A stretch of DNA of 45,417 bases from Ruminococcus sp. (GCA_017437285.1 JAFSBM010000135.1:1-45417); one strand, 5' to 3'; numbered from the stretch's first letter, positions 1-8,056 are shown. Notes: generated by a model from the letters alone, not told the origin. A program made the numbers and translations.

Positions 1-170
1 ACCTTTACGATGAATATGAGAACTATTGCTGTGAAAACGACTTCTCTCCCGACGCTTACAATTCTTTCAAGGCACAGTTTGCGAAACCTGCTGGTGTTAA
101 ACATATCAAAAAGCGCTTTGGAAGGTCAAACCCCATATCGGGATTTAGCGGTGTTAAGCTCATATCATAA
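1..170 (+). CDS. C-terminal end of an unknown protein (possibly phage/plasmid primase-helicase)
   Basis: An open frame runs in from before the window (reading from base 3) and ends at TAA 168-170, giving about 55 residues that begin LYDEYENYCCEN and end SGFSGVKLIS. The composition (charged, aromatic, a KHIKKRFGR stretch) reads like the end of a P4/D5-type primase-helicase, but this is only an impression and no catalytic motif lies inside the window. An AAAGGAGGAG ribosome site follows at 170-180, which suggests a further gene once came next. Between 171 and 313 I see only very short frames and a GCAGCA-aag-TGCTGC hairpin near 211-225. Coding is likely; the function is a weak guess. Confidence 0.45.
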   Translation, partial: LYDEYENYCCENDFSPDAYNSFKAQFAKPAGVKHIKKRFGRSNPISGFSGVKLIS

Positions 171-313
171 AGAAAGGAGGAGTAGGATAATACACAAAAT
201 TGAAACACAAGCAGCAAAGTGCTGCCACAGGTGAAAAAACACCTTAACAAAATAAAAAAGTAAAACGGTACAACCCATACTGCATAATATTTTACCGAAA
301 GGAGAATAATACT

Positions 314-571
314 ATGGCTAACAAAAAGGAAAAACCCTCTATGTGGGAAAGAACAGAATACGACGTTATAAGCGAAACGGAGACAGAGACCGAAATTATC
401 GGTATTATCAGAAATCGTTACAACGGTGCAAAAATCATTTGCAATATTCCAAAGCATACAAGGGAAGAAGAAGAAAAGCTGGCAGCTGACATCACTTATG
501 CACTGATGCAGATTGCTTTCACAGGTCAGGACATCAGCCATATGAAAAATATGGAAATACTTATGGATTGA
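314..571 (+). CDS. Hypothetical protein, 85 aa
   Basis: A small acidic protein with no recognised domain. It starts at ATG 314 behind a clear AAAGGAG ribosome site (299-305). It has a repetitive acidic run (ETETETE, about residues 21-27), then a short beta-rich part (IIGIIRNRYNGAKIICNI) and a helical C-terminus. The order looks like a small single-domain accessory protein of a mobile element, in keeping with the protein tail upstream. A Rho-independent terminator follows 10 bases after its stop, so it ends a transcription unit. No signal peptide or membrane segment is visible. Confidence 0.7.
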   Translation: MANKKEKPSMWERTEYDVISETETETEIIGIIRNRYNGAKIICNIPKHTREEEEKLAADITYALMQIAFTGQDISHMKNMEILMD

Positions 572-580
572 ATTCAAAAT

Positions 581-612
581 GCCCCGAGGATTACTCCTTG
601 GGGCAATTTTTT
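581..612 (+). terminator. Rho-independent terminator
   Basis: A stem GCCCCGAGG / CCTTGGGGC (one G-U pair) with a short loop is followed by a T-rich run. It sits directly after the 85-aa gene. Confidence 0.8.
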
Positions 613-682
613 GCAAATTTTCAGACCAATCCCTAAAATGTCGTAAACAAAGATGATGAGCAGAAATGAAATTTGTCAAATA

Positions 683-842
683 AGGGCATCTCTAAAAACC
701 CGTTTGATTAAAGAAAAAACAGATAGGTGCGGCAGCTGCAAGGAAACCTTCCGAAGGCGTGCTGCCGCACTCCGAGGGAGGCTGACGCAGCAGATGACGT
801 GCATAGCTGTTTTTTCTCAAAAGGGGTTTTTAGAGATGCCCT
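683..842. repeat. 160-bp MITE-like element, family 1, copy 1
   Basis: The element is bounded by terminal inverted repeats: AGGGCATCTCTAAAAACCC at the left and the reverse complement GGGTTTTTAGAGATGCCCT at the right. A second copy of the same 160-bp length and about 90% identity lies at 30905-31064. The interior holds only short meaningless frames (no transposase), so this is a non-autonomous element. Flanks next to GGGCATC are ATAA and TTAA, an imperfect 4-bp duplication. The interior itself has inverted repeats, so the whole element can fold into a hairpin. Confidence 0.85.
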
Positions 843-871
843 TAAGAAAAACGAATGAAATCAAATCAAGA

Positions 872-900
872 TTGACTTACATATACCAATATGATATAAT
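872..900 (+). promoter_or_regulatory. Sigma-A promoter of the 328-aa gene
   Basis: TTGACT at 872-877, a 17-bp spacer and TATAAT at 895-900, lying just outside the right end of the MITE and 58 bases before the gene start. Confidence 0.75.
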
Positions 901-958
901 AAAACAAGAACGACAGAACAGTAAGTCTGATTTCTAAAAAACTAACAGGAGTAAAACA

Positions 959-1945
959 ATGAAAATTCAAGAATTCAGGAATAAAATGAAGCAATGCAAG
1001 AAAGATGAGGTTGAAAAAATCGCCGCAGAGCTGTATAAGCTGCTTTCCAAGAGCCAAAAGGAAACAAATGCTGACCCGATGATTGAGGAAATCATTTCCA
1101 CAGGAACTATATCTGCTCGAAGCAAAAAGAAAGCACCTGTCATAGACTTTGATACACTAAAAAAACAGGTCAACGTGTTTTTGCAATATGTAGACTATGG
1201 ATATTACTATGAGCCAAACCGTGTCGTACCAAAGGCAAAACGTTCAAAATGGAGATTTGAGGTCAAGAATTTCATCAAAATGATAAACGAGATTCCAGCT
1301 GACAGCGAACACGGTGCAGAATCATCACAGCTGCTCAGAGGGATATATAAAAGACTCGCACAAGGATGCGGATACTATACTTTCCCCTCGGAAGACCCAT
1401 TCCAGTCTGTTGGTATCCGACAGCCGGAATTCTACAATATGCTTGTAAAACGAACATTTGCCACAGGCTTTACAGATGAAAATCTGAAAAATATGCTTGA
1501 AGATGCAACTACTGTGAATATTGACAGGAACTCGCTGCATGTTGAATTGGACGCTATCTACGCAAACTCCCTCCCAACAAGCGATCTCAAATATAAAGCC
1601 ATAGGTTTTATCAAAGAATATGTGAAACACTATGAAGCAGAGCTTAAGGAAAAGAAAAAGTATTCACACGACAAATATCAACTCAAGGCGGATATTGAGG
1701 AAATGTGTAAAACACTACTGCTCATCTCGCTCTCTCTATGCGAACCGGAAGACGCAATCACCTATTACTATAAGCACGTTCATGATTCCAATTTAGAAAT
1801 CACCCTGTATAAACTTCTGAATATGATTGATAATTACGGAGATGACAAGCTATGGATCAGGGTTTATGAAGATGGACTCCTGAAAGGAATACAGCCAAGA
1901 AGTTCGTTTGAAAATCGATACCATGAACTTAAAAAGAACAGCTGA
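959..1945 (+). CDS. Hypothetical protein, 328 aa
   Basis: A soluble, highly helical and charged protein without signal peptide or membrane segment, and without a motif I recognise. It starts at ATG 959 with an ACAGGAG ribosome site (945-951). Residues 1-35 resemble the lysine-rich helical start of DUF6155-like proteins, and 55-110 hold an aromatic stretch (YVDYGYYYEPNRVV); both similarities are weak. It has its own promoter (872-900) and stands alone: the next downstream frame is the broken cotJC-like gene. Product certain as a coding region, function unknown. Confidence 0.75.
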   Translation: MKIQEFRNKMKQCKKDEVEKIAAELYKLLSKSQKETNADPMIEEIISTGTISARSKKKAPVIDFDTLKKQVNVFLQYVDYGYYYEPNRVVPKAKRSKWRFEVKNFIKMINEIPADSEHGAESSQLLRGIYKRLAQGCGYYTFPSEDPFQSVGIRQPEFYNMLVKRTFATGFTDENLKNMLEDATTVNIDRNSLHVELDAIYANSLPTSDLKYKAIGFIKEYVKHYEAELKEKKKYSHDKYQLKADIEEMCKTLLLISLSLCEPEDAITYYYKHVHDSNLEITLYKLLNMIDNYGDDKLWIRVYEDGLLKGIQPRSSFENRYHELKKNS

Positions 1946-2056
1946 TAATCGTGTTTTCCTCTTGTCCAAATCTATAAAACTGATCTTCGGTGAGATACAG
2001 ACTATTCTCAAAACAACATTTCATACTGTCATACGCAAGAAAAATGCCTATTTAAC

Positions 2057-2259
2057 GTGATATTCCATTATGCACAACAGAGATATTACAATAAATTACA
2101 GTATCCTGTAAAAATTAAAAATCCCAACGCTAAACTGGCTAAGGTTATTATCAGCCAGCTTGGAGGTCCCGACGGCGAATTGGCAGCATCTCTCCGCTAT
2201 CTCAATCAGCGTTATGTTATGCCATATGGCGAAGTCAAGGGACTCCTGACGGATATAGG
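2057..2259 (+). pseudogene. cotJC: 5' part of CotJC-type manganese catalase, split by the 27.2-kb element
   Basis: The frame reads YYNKLQYPVKIKNPN, then GGPDGELAASLRYLNQRY and ends LLTDIG at base 2259. These are the hallmarks of the first half of the CotJC/manganese-catalase family; the Glu of GELAAS is a metal ligand. The family normally continues TEELAHVEM, and exactly that sequence is found at 29460 onward, 27.2 kb away. After LLTDIG the frame runs into foreign sequence and stops at 2380. The start is doubtful: there is no ATG in frame, only GTG 2057 without a ribosome site, and the usual MWxYEKK beginning is missing. The 5' end may therefore also be damaged. Joined to the 3' part it makes one frame of 209 codons plus stop, close to the usual family length of about 190. 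Confidence 0.85.
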
Positions 2260-2285
2260 TGTATCTGTATCGGAATATGACATTT
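2232..2285. other. attL of the element
   Basis: The chromosomal half (2232-2257, inside cotJC) joins the element half (2260-2285) at GG 2258-2259. The element arm TGTATCTGTATCGGAATATG is the inverted mirror of the arm at the other end: 21 of 26 positions match the reverse complement of 29432-29457. Confidence 0.82.
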
Positions 2286-2304
2286 CAAAAACACAAAAAA
2301 GAAA

Positions 2305-2343
2305 AAACGCTTCTGTTTACTTCAATGTAAATCGGAAGCGTTT
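2305..2343 (-). terminator. Terminator of the XRE repressor gene
   Basis: A long imperfect stem (AAACGCTTC ... GAAGCGTTT, extended by GTAAA/TTTAC) starts right at the stop codon of the repressor. On the minus strand it is followed by TTTTTTCTTTTTT, a good Rho-independent terminator. It also separates the element from cotJC. Confidence 0.8.
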
Positions 2344-2689
2344 ACTTTTTCTGCTGTTCAGCGTTATCACGGATTTTTAAGAGTGTCACATACTTTTCTA
2401 AATCCTCAACACTTTCATTTGAAAGATAGTTATAATCATTCAAGAGCTTTGACATAAATTCTGGAATCTGCTGATACGGATTTTCAATAGTACTTGCCCC
2501 TATCAGATAATCAACAGACACGAAATAATATGTTGCAAGCGTCTGAAGCATATCAATATCAGGTTCTCTTGTGCCGCACTCGTAATTGCTGAGCAACTTT
2601 CGTGAAATGCTTAAATCATCTGCAACCCGTTGCTGTGTATAATTCAGTTTTCCTCGAAGTTCTCGTAATCGTTCGGGTAGTAAGCTCAT
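2342..2689 (-). CDS. XRE-family helix-turn-helix repressor, 115 aa
   Basis: A DNA-binding regulator with an N-terminal HTH_3 domain (about residues 5-62: LRELRGKLNYTQQRVADDL then SRKLLSNYECGTREPD), followed by a short helical tail that may mediate dimer formation. It starts at ATG 2689 behind AGGTGAT. It is transcribed away from the sigma-factor operon; the 228-bp gap between the two holds a strong promoter with an inverted-repeat operator (2773-2787), its most likely target. The arrangement resembles the immunity-type repressors (ImmR-like) that control integrated elements. Family is clear; the regulon is inferred from position. Confidence 0.88.
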   Translation of the reverse strand: MSLLPERLRELRGKLNYTQQRVADDLSISRKLLSNYECGTREPDIDMLQTLATYYFVSVDYLIGASTIENPYQQIPEFMSKLLNDYNYLSNESVEDLEKYVTLLKIRDNAEQQKK

Positions 2690-2766
2690 TTTTCATCACC
2701 TGTATACATTATAATGATTATTTCAAACAATTTAAAGGACAATCGCCTAAAAGTTCCAAAAAACTA

Positions 2767-2795
2767 TTGACTGGAACGCAAAGTTCCATTATAAT
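2767..2795 (+). promoter_or_regulatory. Promoter of the sigma-sensor operon
   Basis: TTGACT (2767-2772), 17-bp spacer and TATAAT (2790-2795), a near-consensus sigma-A promoter 122 bases before the sigma-like gene. Confidence 0.82.
2773..2787. promoter_or_regulatory. Likely operator GGAAC-N5-GTTCC
   Basis: A perfect inverted repeat (GGAACGCAAAGTTCC) fills the spacer between the -35 and -10 boxes. An extra half site AGTTCC lies at 2751-2757. A repressor bound here would block RNA polymerase; the divergent XRE protein is the natural candidate. Confidence 0.65.
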
Positions 2796-2917
2796 TATAG
2801 TATGTGCGTTAAATTGTTACTTACTTGAAAAAATTTTTCGTACACCCCAACAAAGTCAGATTTCAGATTGTCTATTGTATGTAAGCAACACTAAAATCTG
2901 CTACGAAAGGAAAAATT

Positions 2918-4876
2918 ATGAGCGACATTGAAAAGTATGTACAGGATGCCATCGATGGCGATTCTGAAGCGTTTGCAAAGCTGTATGAGCTGTCAAAACG
3001 GCAGGTATATTTCACTTGCCTTAAGTTTCTGAAAAATGAACAGGATGCACAGGATATTACACAGGAAGTTTATATTACCGCCCTTAAAAAGTTGCCTTCT
3101 CTTACAGATAAGTCAAGCTTTCAACCTTGGGTAAATCGTATTGCTGTCAATAAGTGCAAGAATTTCTTGAAAGCAAGGCGTGACATTTCACTGGACGAAA
3201 TACAGGAAGATGATAACTATCCTGAAATTCCTGATGAGGATATGCTCCCAGAGGATTACGTCATGAATGCGGCAAAACGTAAGATTGTTATGGATATTAT
3301 GGAAAGCGTGCTTTCTGATATTCAGTATCAAACAGTCATTATGTTTTACTTTAATAATATGAGCGTTGCCGAAATTGCTGAAATCACAGAATCCCCGACG
3401 GGTACAGTTACATACCGCTTGAATGTTGCTCGTGCGAAAATAAAGAAAGGGGTTTTAGAATATGAAGAAAAGAACAAGGACAGGTTACACGCAATAGTGC
3501 CTATTATACCGTTTCTTACAAGGTTACTTCGTGCTGAAGCAGAGAGCATTGAAGTGCCTTATCTCCTGCCTGAAATCAGTGTTGCAGAGGCAGAGATTGC
3601 AGAAACTACGGTTGATGCTGCAAGTGCAGCGGATACAGCGGCAAAAGGCACAGGATTTTTAAGTACTGTTGCTGGTAAGGTTACAGCTGGGGTTGTGGCT
3701 CTGGCTGTTATTGGAGGAGGTATTGGTCTCTGGCAGTTAAATTCTGATTCCGATACAAAAACGAATAACAACAATATTCTTGAAACAAGTATACAAGAAA
3801 CGGAAGCTGTTCAGAATGCTGAAACAAATATGTCCGCCGATGTATCAAGTTCAGAAGAAACGCATCACGAAAACTGGGTTGATTATGAAGCTCTCGATGC
3901 TGAGTATAGCCGCACTTTTGATGTATCAATGCATATTAACTGTATGGTTGATAATGTTGCATATTTCAGATATTATGACCGTACTACCAATCATGACGAT
4001 TTATGCCGAGGTTATTATACTTATGATGTTTCAACTGGAAGTACAACAAAAATAACCCACGCTGAAAATTCAGTTTATTACAATGGCAATATCTATGCTT
4101 TTTTCAATCTTGAAGACGGACACCATTTCTGCAAATACGATACAAACGGAAATCTTGTTGCTGAGAAAATTGTAGAATACAATGCAAACGAAGCTGAATC
4201 CGCAGAATACATATCTAAACAGGTCAAAAAAGTGTTTGACACGGAATCAATTGGTATGTATACTATTTTAGAAATTACCTATGATGGAAAAATACTTGTT
4301 GATTATAAATACTTTAATTATGATGACGATGACTTTGTGAGAAAGCTTTATATTACAGATATTGATTTTACAGCTTTTGAGGAAGTGTCTTCCTCTATCA
4401 CCCCTTTTCAGAGCATCGATTGGATGGCTCATGATGATGCAATATATGGATTTGATACAACTGATGGGTATGGTTATATCATAGACACTGAAACCAAGAC
4501 ATTTACTGAAAATAACTCTTCTCAGATACCATTCAGAAAATTAGCAGGAAAGTATTTCAGAATTCAAGGTTACTGCATTGATATAACAACTGGCGAAGTG
4601 CTTTGTCATTATAATGGTGACACAATTTATGTTGGCGGAGATTACAGCTTTGAGGTACTGGACAGGCTTGATGGTATTATCAGTAAATACAAATACCGTA
4701 TTGTTTCTGAAGAATTTGAGGATTTAGTGGTTATCCGTGATGGTATTTCTACGGTAAACAAGGATGTTTCTGTTCTTATTCTTGATGACAATCATTACCT
4801 CTATAACACTCATGACGGTATCTATTTATGCCAGATGGATACAGGAACGGAAACGTTAATAAAAATTCCAGAATAA
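2918..4876 (+). CDS. ECF-like sigma factor fused to a membrane-anchored sensor domain, 652 aa
   Basis: Residues 1-180 are an ECF-type sigma-70 factor: region 2 at about 18-85 (LYELSKRQVYFTCLKFL, then QDAQDITQEVYITALKKL) and region 4 at about 125-180 (FYFNNMSVAEIAEITESP). An Ala-rich linker and a single membrane helix (about 253-272, VVALAVIGGGIGLW) follow. About 370 residues then lie outside the cell; they are rich in Tyr, Asp and beta strands with repeated YxYD-type stretches, and look like a beta-propeller or DUF5050-like domain. A sigma factor tied to the membrane in one chain suggests that it is released or switched by an outside signal. Start ATG 2918 has AAAGGA before it. It leads an operon of six genes that ends with two lipoproteins. 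Confidence 0.8.
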   Translation: MSDIEKYVQDAIDGDSEAFAKLYELSKRQVYFTCLKFLKNEQDAQDITQEVYITALKKLPSLTDKSSFQPWVNRIAVNKCKNFLKARRDISLDEIQEDDNYPEIPDEDMLPEDYVMNAAKRKIVMDIMESVLSDIQYQTVIMFYFNNMSVAEIAEITESPTGTVTYRLNVARAKIKKGVLEYEEKNKDRLHAIVPIIPFLTRLLRAEAESIEVPYLLPEISVAEAEIAETTVDAASAADTAAKGTGFLSTVAGKVTAGVVALAVIGGGIGLWQLNSDSDTKTNNNNILETSIQETEAVQNAETNMSADVSSSEETHHENWVDYEALDAEYSRTFDVSMHINCMVDNVAYFRYYDRTTNHDDLCRGYYTYDVSTGSTTKITHAENSVYYNGNIYAFFNLEDGHHFCKYDTNGNLVAEKIVEYNANEAESAEYISKQVKKVFDTESIGMYTILEITYDGKILVDYKYFNYDDDDFVRKLYITDIDFTAFEEVSSSITPFQSIDWMAHDDAIYGFDTTDGYGYIIDTETKTFTENNSSQIPFRKLAGKYFRIQGYCIDITTGEVLCHYNGDTIYVGGDYSFEVLDRLDGIISKYKYRIVSEEFEDLVVIRDGISTVNKDVSVLILDDNHYLYNTHDGIYLCQMDTGTETLIKIPE

Positions 4877-4963
4877 TTTTTCTAAAAAACCCAACATTTA
4901 CGAAAGTCAAGTTGTCTATTAATCAGAAAGCGGTGAAATCCGCAGAATATTGGAGGTAAACAA

Positions 4964-5665
4964 ATGAAGGAAGAACTTTTAAAAACCCTGAAAGGTGCCA
5001 GCAAGTATGTGGAAAGCGTGTACGAACAAGAGCGAGTTTGTGACGGCATTAAGAACACTATCAAGGAAATCGAAAAATCAAAGGAAAGGGAGTTATCTAA
5101 TAAAAAAACAATTGGCATTGTTGCTGGTATCGCTGTCGGCATTTTATGCGGAATGATTTTCCCTTATGATTTATATAATCGTCTTCTTGATGCTGGTGCA
5201 CCTAAATTCTTTTACTTTGCTCCTTTAGTTGCAATTATTGTTCCAGGAATTATTGTGGGTATTATTGTTACCAAGGTTTTAAAAAATAAACTTATCAGTA
5301 ATTCAAAGTATGATAAGCAAATTACAGAGCAAAAGATTGCTTTGCAAGAGGCCGATTCATTATATTGTGCAATGGCTCATAACGCTGGAGTTCTTTTCCC
5401 TCAGATTCCCCCAAAGTACCTTGCTGATACAGAGATTCTCCAACAGTTATATGATATATTGGATTTCGGACGTGCTGATAGCTGGAAAGAAGCTTTAAAC
5501 GTGCTTGAAATGGATTTACATAACAAGCGTATGGAAGATGATGCCAAAAACGCTGGGCGACTTCAGGAACAGATGCTGCAATCAATCAAGAACACCGAAT
5601 ATCAGGCACAAAGAACAGCCGATATGATTGCTTTGCAAAATCTATTCGGCAATAACAATAATTAA
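4964..5665 (+). CDS. Membrane protein with coiled coils, 233 aa, unknown
   Basis: An N-terminal charged helix (1-45) is followed by two membrane helices (about 48-68, GIVAGIAVGILCGMIF, and 82-108, FYFAPLVAIIVPGIIVGIIV). A long cytoplasmic helical part (110-233) with coiled-coil character ends in an Asn-rich tail. The start ATG 4964 has TTGGAGGT upstream. It is second in the operon after the sigma-sensor gene. No enzyme motif is seen; a scaffold or signalling partner of the neighbouring membrane proteins is a guess only. Confidence 0.8.
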   Translation: MKEELLKTLKGASKYVESVYEQERVCDGIKNTIKEIEKSKERELSNKKTIGIVAGIAVGILCGMIFPYDLYNRLLDAGAPKFFYFAPLVAIIVPGIIVGIIVTKVLKNKLISNSKYDKQITEQKIALQEADSLYCAMAHNAGVLFPQIPPKYLADTEILQQLYDILDFGRADSWKEALNVLEMDLHNKRMEDDAKNAGRLQEQMLQSIKNTEYQAQRTADMIALQNLFGNNNN

Positions 5666-5685
5666 AATTACAGGAGGATTTTATT

Positions 5686-6072
5686 ATGTCACTTTTTGAT
5701 GATAAGTACAATAATCAGAACAACCGAAAGAGCCTCGGAGATGATATTTTTGATGGCATTAGCTCAGCATTGCCTTTTGCAAAGTCGGCGAGCGAGAAAA
5801 TCACGGGTCATAGCGTTGAGGACGATGTCAAGAAAATAAAAGGCTATAGTGATTCCGAATATGATGGAATGACAACAGAACAGCTTACGAAATTAAAGAA
5901 AACTTATTTCTGGAGAATGCTTTTTCTTCCTGTCAGCATTTGGCTGTTAGTAAGCGGTTTTTCAGACTATAATTTATGGTATGTTTTTGTAGGAATAATT
6001 GCTCTGGTAGCTTCGCTAAGTGCAATTAAGCAATACAGGAAAGCAAAAAAGCATCTTGATGTAGATAAATAA
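5686..6072 (+). CDS. Two-helix membrane protein, 128 aa, unknown
   Basis: A polar N-terminal half (1-75, including a DIFDGISSALPFAKSASEKI helix) is followed by two adjoining membrane helices (about 78-95 and 99-115) and a short basic tail. It starts at ATG 5686 behind CAGGAGG and lies 20 bases after the previous gene. Both this and the preceding protein carry a membrane hairpin, so they may form a complex; that is inference from gene order. Confidence 0.8.
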   Translation: MSLFDDKYNNQNNRKSLGDDIFDGISSALPFAKSASEKITGHSVEDDVKKIKGYSDSEYDGMTTEQLTKLKKTYFWRMLFLPVSIWLLVSGFSDYNLWYVFVGIIALVASLSAIKQYRKAKKHLDVDK

Positions 6073-6081
6073 GGAGGCACC

Positions 6082-6495
6082 ATGGATACAATTGTAGTCA
6101 ACAACGTGGAAATCAAATTCGCTGATAATATTCCAGCCGAGCAGAAAGGCAATGCTATTGCGTTTGCGATGGATTTTGTAAACAGAAACTCTCATCCAAT
6201 CAAAAACGCCTGCGTTTGTATGCTTAATGGAAAATTCAAAATGGATTACAGAGAGAAAGTCGGAAATGACGATATTGACCACATGAATTTTATAAATGAA
6301 AACGGAGAGGAAGAGGATTTCAAAATCATCTGCCATGGAGGTTGGGGCGAAGAGGAAGAAGAACCATATACTCCTCCCACTCCCACATATCCTGATAGGT
6401 CGGATGAAATCATAAAGGCAATGGAAAGAGTGGCACACCAAACAGAACGTGTTGCAGACCAACTCTGGTGGCAGTCATTCAATAACAGCTTATAA
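6082..6495 (+). CDS. Hypothetical soluble protein, 137 aa
   Basis: A predicted soluble domain (1-85) is followed by an acidic Pro-rich linker (GGWGEEEEEPYTPPTPTYP, about 87-105) and a C-terminal amphipathic helix (DEIIKAMERVAHQTERVADQ). It has no signal peptide. The start ATG 6082 has AAGGAGG; spacing to the genes on both sides is 9 and 17 bases, so it is co-transcribed with the membrane proteins and lipoproteins. The C-terminal helix may bind one of them. Function unknown. Confidence 0.78.
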   Translation: MDTIVVNNVEIKFADNIPAEQKGNAIAFAMDFVNRNSHPIKNACVCMLNGKFKMDYREKVGNDDIDHMNFINENGEEEDFKIICHGGWGEEEEEPYTPPTPTYPDRSDEIIKAMERVAHQTERVADQLWWQSFNNSL

Positions 6496-6512
6496 ATACG
6501 GAGGTACATATA

Positions 6513-7208
6513 ATGAACAAGACAAAAAGGATTTTAGCATCATTTATTGTTGCAACAACAATTCTAACAATGGCAGGTTGTGGAACAGATGAAACAGCAG
6601 ATAGCACAGTTTCGACAAGCAATACCCAATCTGTAGCTGATAAGGAAACAGATGTACAGACAGATACTATTACTGAAGAAGCAAAAATACCTGTGGGTAA
6701 GCTCGAAGATAGTCCTGAACTTACAATTGAACTTAAGAACGGTAAGATATTCACTTACAATGGTGAAAATTTTAGTGATGTTTATCAGCAGCTTACAGAC
6801 CTTAGTCTTGTAACAGACGATGCTAAGACAAAATATGAAACCGAAGGCATATTTAACAGCGGACGTCTTGAAGCAAGCAATGGTACTTTGTTTTTTATCG
6901 ATTATCTTTCTAACAAGAAAGAATTTATTGTAAGAACAGGTTCAGGCGTAAAAAATAAGGTTGCATGGAACATTACTATCGGCGGTATTGACAATACAAT
7001 GACTATTTCCAATCTCGTGGATATGGGTGCAGAAGCTATTCGTGAAGAATCAAGTGCGCACGGAGACAGAATTACTGATTATCTTCTCACATCAGAAAAC
7101 TTTGAAACAAAAGGTGTTAGTATTAAGGCAAGCGGTGATGGCAGTCCTAAGCCTGAAGACCTTATTGTAGAGGGAATTTATATCACATATTCTGGCGTAG
7201 AAAAATAA
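6513..7208 (+). CDS. Lipoprotein, 231 aa, first of a tandem pair
   Basis: A typical lipoprotein signal peptide (KTKRILASFIVATTILT) ends in the lipobox MAGC, with Cys 23 as the lipidated residue. A Thr/Ser/Asp-rich linker (25-60) is followed by a beta-rich domain, ending ENFETKGVSIKASGDGSPKP and YITYSGVEK. The next gene is its paralogue: signal peptide, linker and the C-terminal ENFETKG block match. Start ATG 6513 has CGGAGGT. It would sit on the outer face of the membrane, where it could interact with the extracellular part of the sigma-sensor protein of the same operon (inference). Confidence 0.85.
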   Translation: MNKTKRILASFIVATTILTMAGCGTDETADSTVSTSNTQSVADKETDVQTDTITEEAKIPVGKLEDSPELTIELKNGKIFTYNGENFSDVYQQLTDLSLVTDDAKTKYETEGIFNSGRLEASNGTLFFIDYLSNKKEFIVRTGSGVKNKVAWNITIGGIDNTMTISNLVDMGAEAIREESSAHGDRITDYLLTSENFETKGVSIKASGDGSPKPEDLIVEGIYITYSGVEK

Positions 7209-7224
7209 AACGGAGGTACTTACA

Positions 7225-7944
7225 ATGAATAATATGAAGAAATTTTTAGCAACATTTGTTGCAATGGGAACATTGCTTACAATGGCAGGATGTGGAACTG
7301 ATGAATCAACCGATAGCATGGTTTCAACAAGTAAGAGTGAAGCTATAGATGATAAGGAAACAGCCGAGCAGACAGAACTTGTTGTGGAAGAAAAAACAGA
7401 AGTCGCATCCATGAAACTGGCAGATGATGCGGTACTTGAAATTGATATGGGAAATGGAGAAATGATTTCCTATCACGGTCAACCTTTCTCCGAATTTATG
7501 AGTGAGCTTGAAACAAAGTTTGGTGTTGAATTTAAATTGGTAGAGTCTAAAAAAACAGATGTACAATACAAAACATACAAAACCATAGATTACTTCAAAA
7601 CTTCTAATGGAAACTACATCAAATTTAATTATAGTGTGGATAACAAGGAATTGAGCATTAACATTGAAGGTCTTAACAGCGTCAAGAACGGTGATGGCGG
7701 TTATGATATTACAATGCTTGATTTTTCTCTCGGAGGCATTTCCGCTACTACTACTTATGATGAATTTGTAAAAATGGGTGCAACAACATCCGAAGATGAT
7801 TCAGATAAATATTGGATGGCTTCGGAAAACTTTGAAACAAAGGGCGTAAAAATCCAGGTATCCGATAACAATAACGTAAACAATCGCAACAAGGATTATA
7901 TTGTTGCAAAGCTCTCTATTACCTTTACTGGTGTGGAAGAGTAA
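7225..7944 (+). CDS. Lipoprotein, 239 aa, second of a tandem pair
   Basis: Paralogue of the preceding lipoprotein, with signal peptide and lipobox TMAGC followed by GTDEST (the first has GTDETA). The mature domain is beta-rich and differs in the middle (insert KKTDVQYKTYKTIDYFKTS), but the C-terminal block SENFETKGVKIQVSD is shared. The tandem arrangement with 16 bases between genes suggests a local duplication followed by divergence. Start ATG 7225 has CGGAGGT. It is the last gene of the operon; a terminator follows at 7972. Confidence 0.85.
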   Translation: MNNMKKFLATFVAMGTLLTMAGCGTDESTDSMVSTSKSEAIDDKETAEQTELVVEEKTEVASMKLADDAVLEIDMGNGEMISYHGQPFSEFMSELETKFGVEFKLVESKKTDVQYKTYKTIDYFKTSNGNYIKFNYSVDNKELSINIEGLNSVKNGDGGYDITMLDFSLGGISATTTYDEFVKMGATTSEDDSDKYWMASENFETKGVKIQVSDNNNVNNRNKDYIVAKLSITFTGVEE

Positions 7945-7971
7945 AATACAACTATTACGATTTAATAACAA

Positions 7972-8010
7972 AGGCTCTGTTACCATTAAGGTTTCAGAGC
8001 CTGATTCTTT
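7972..8010 (+). terminator. Terminator of the lipoprotein operon
   Basis: A perfect stem AGGCTCTG / CAGAGCCT (7972-7979, 7995-8002) is followed by GATTCTTT. Confidence 0.75.
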
Positions 8011-8016
8011 ATGTAG

Positions 8017-8056
8017 TGTCACAAGTATGTCACAGTGACAAAGCTGTGACGTCACA
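8017..8056. promoter_or_regulatory. Cluster of GTCACA palindromes
   Basis: One TGTCACA, then the palindrome TGTCACAGTGACA (8028-8040) and the palindrome TGTGACGTCACA (8045-8056) are packed into 40 bp. This looks like a multi-site protein-binding region. No gene reads through it; the bound protein is unknown. Confidence 0.55.

Noticed and set aside
56-679. Minus-strand frame of 207 codons rich in Phe and Cys
   Set aside because: It is the shadow of the real 85-aa plus gene, lacks a ribosome site and runs across a terminator.
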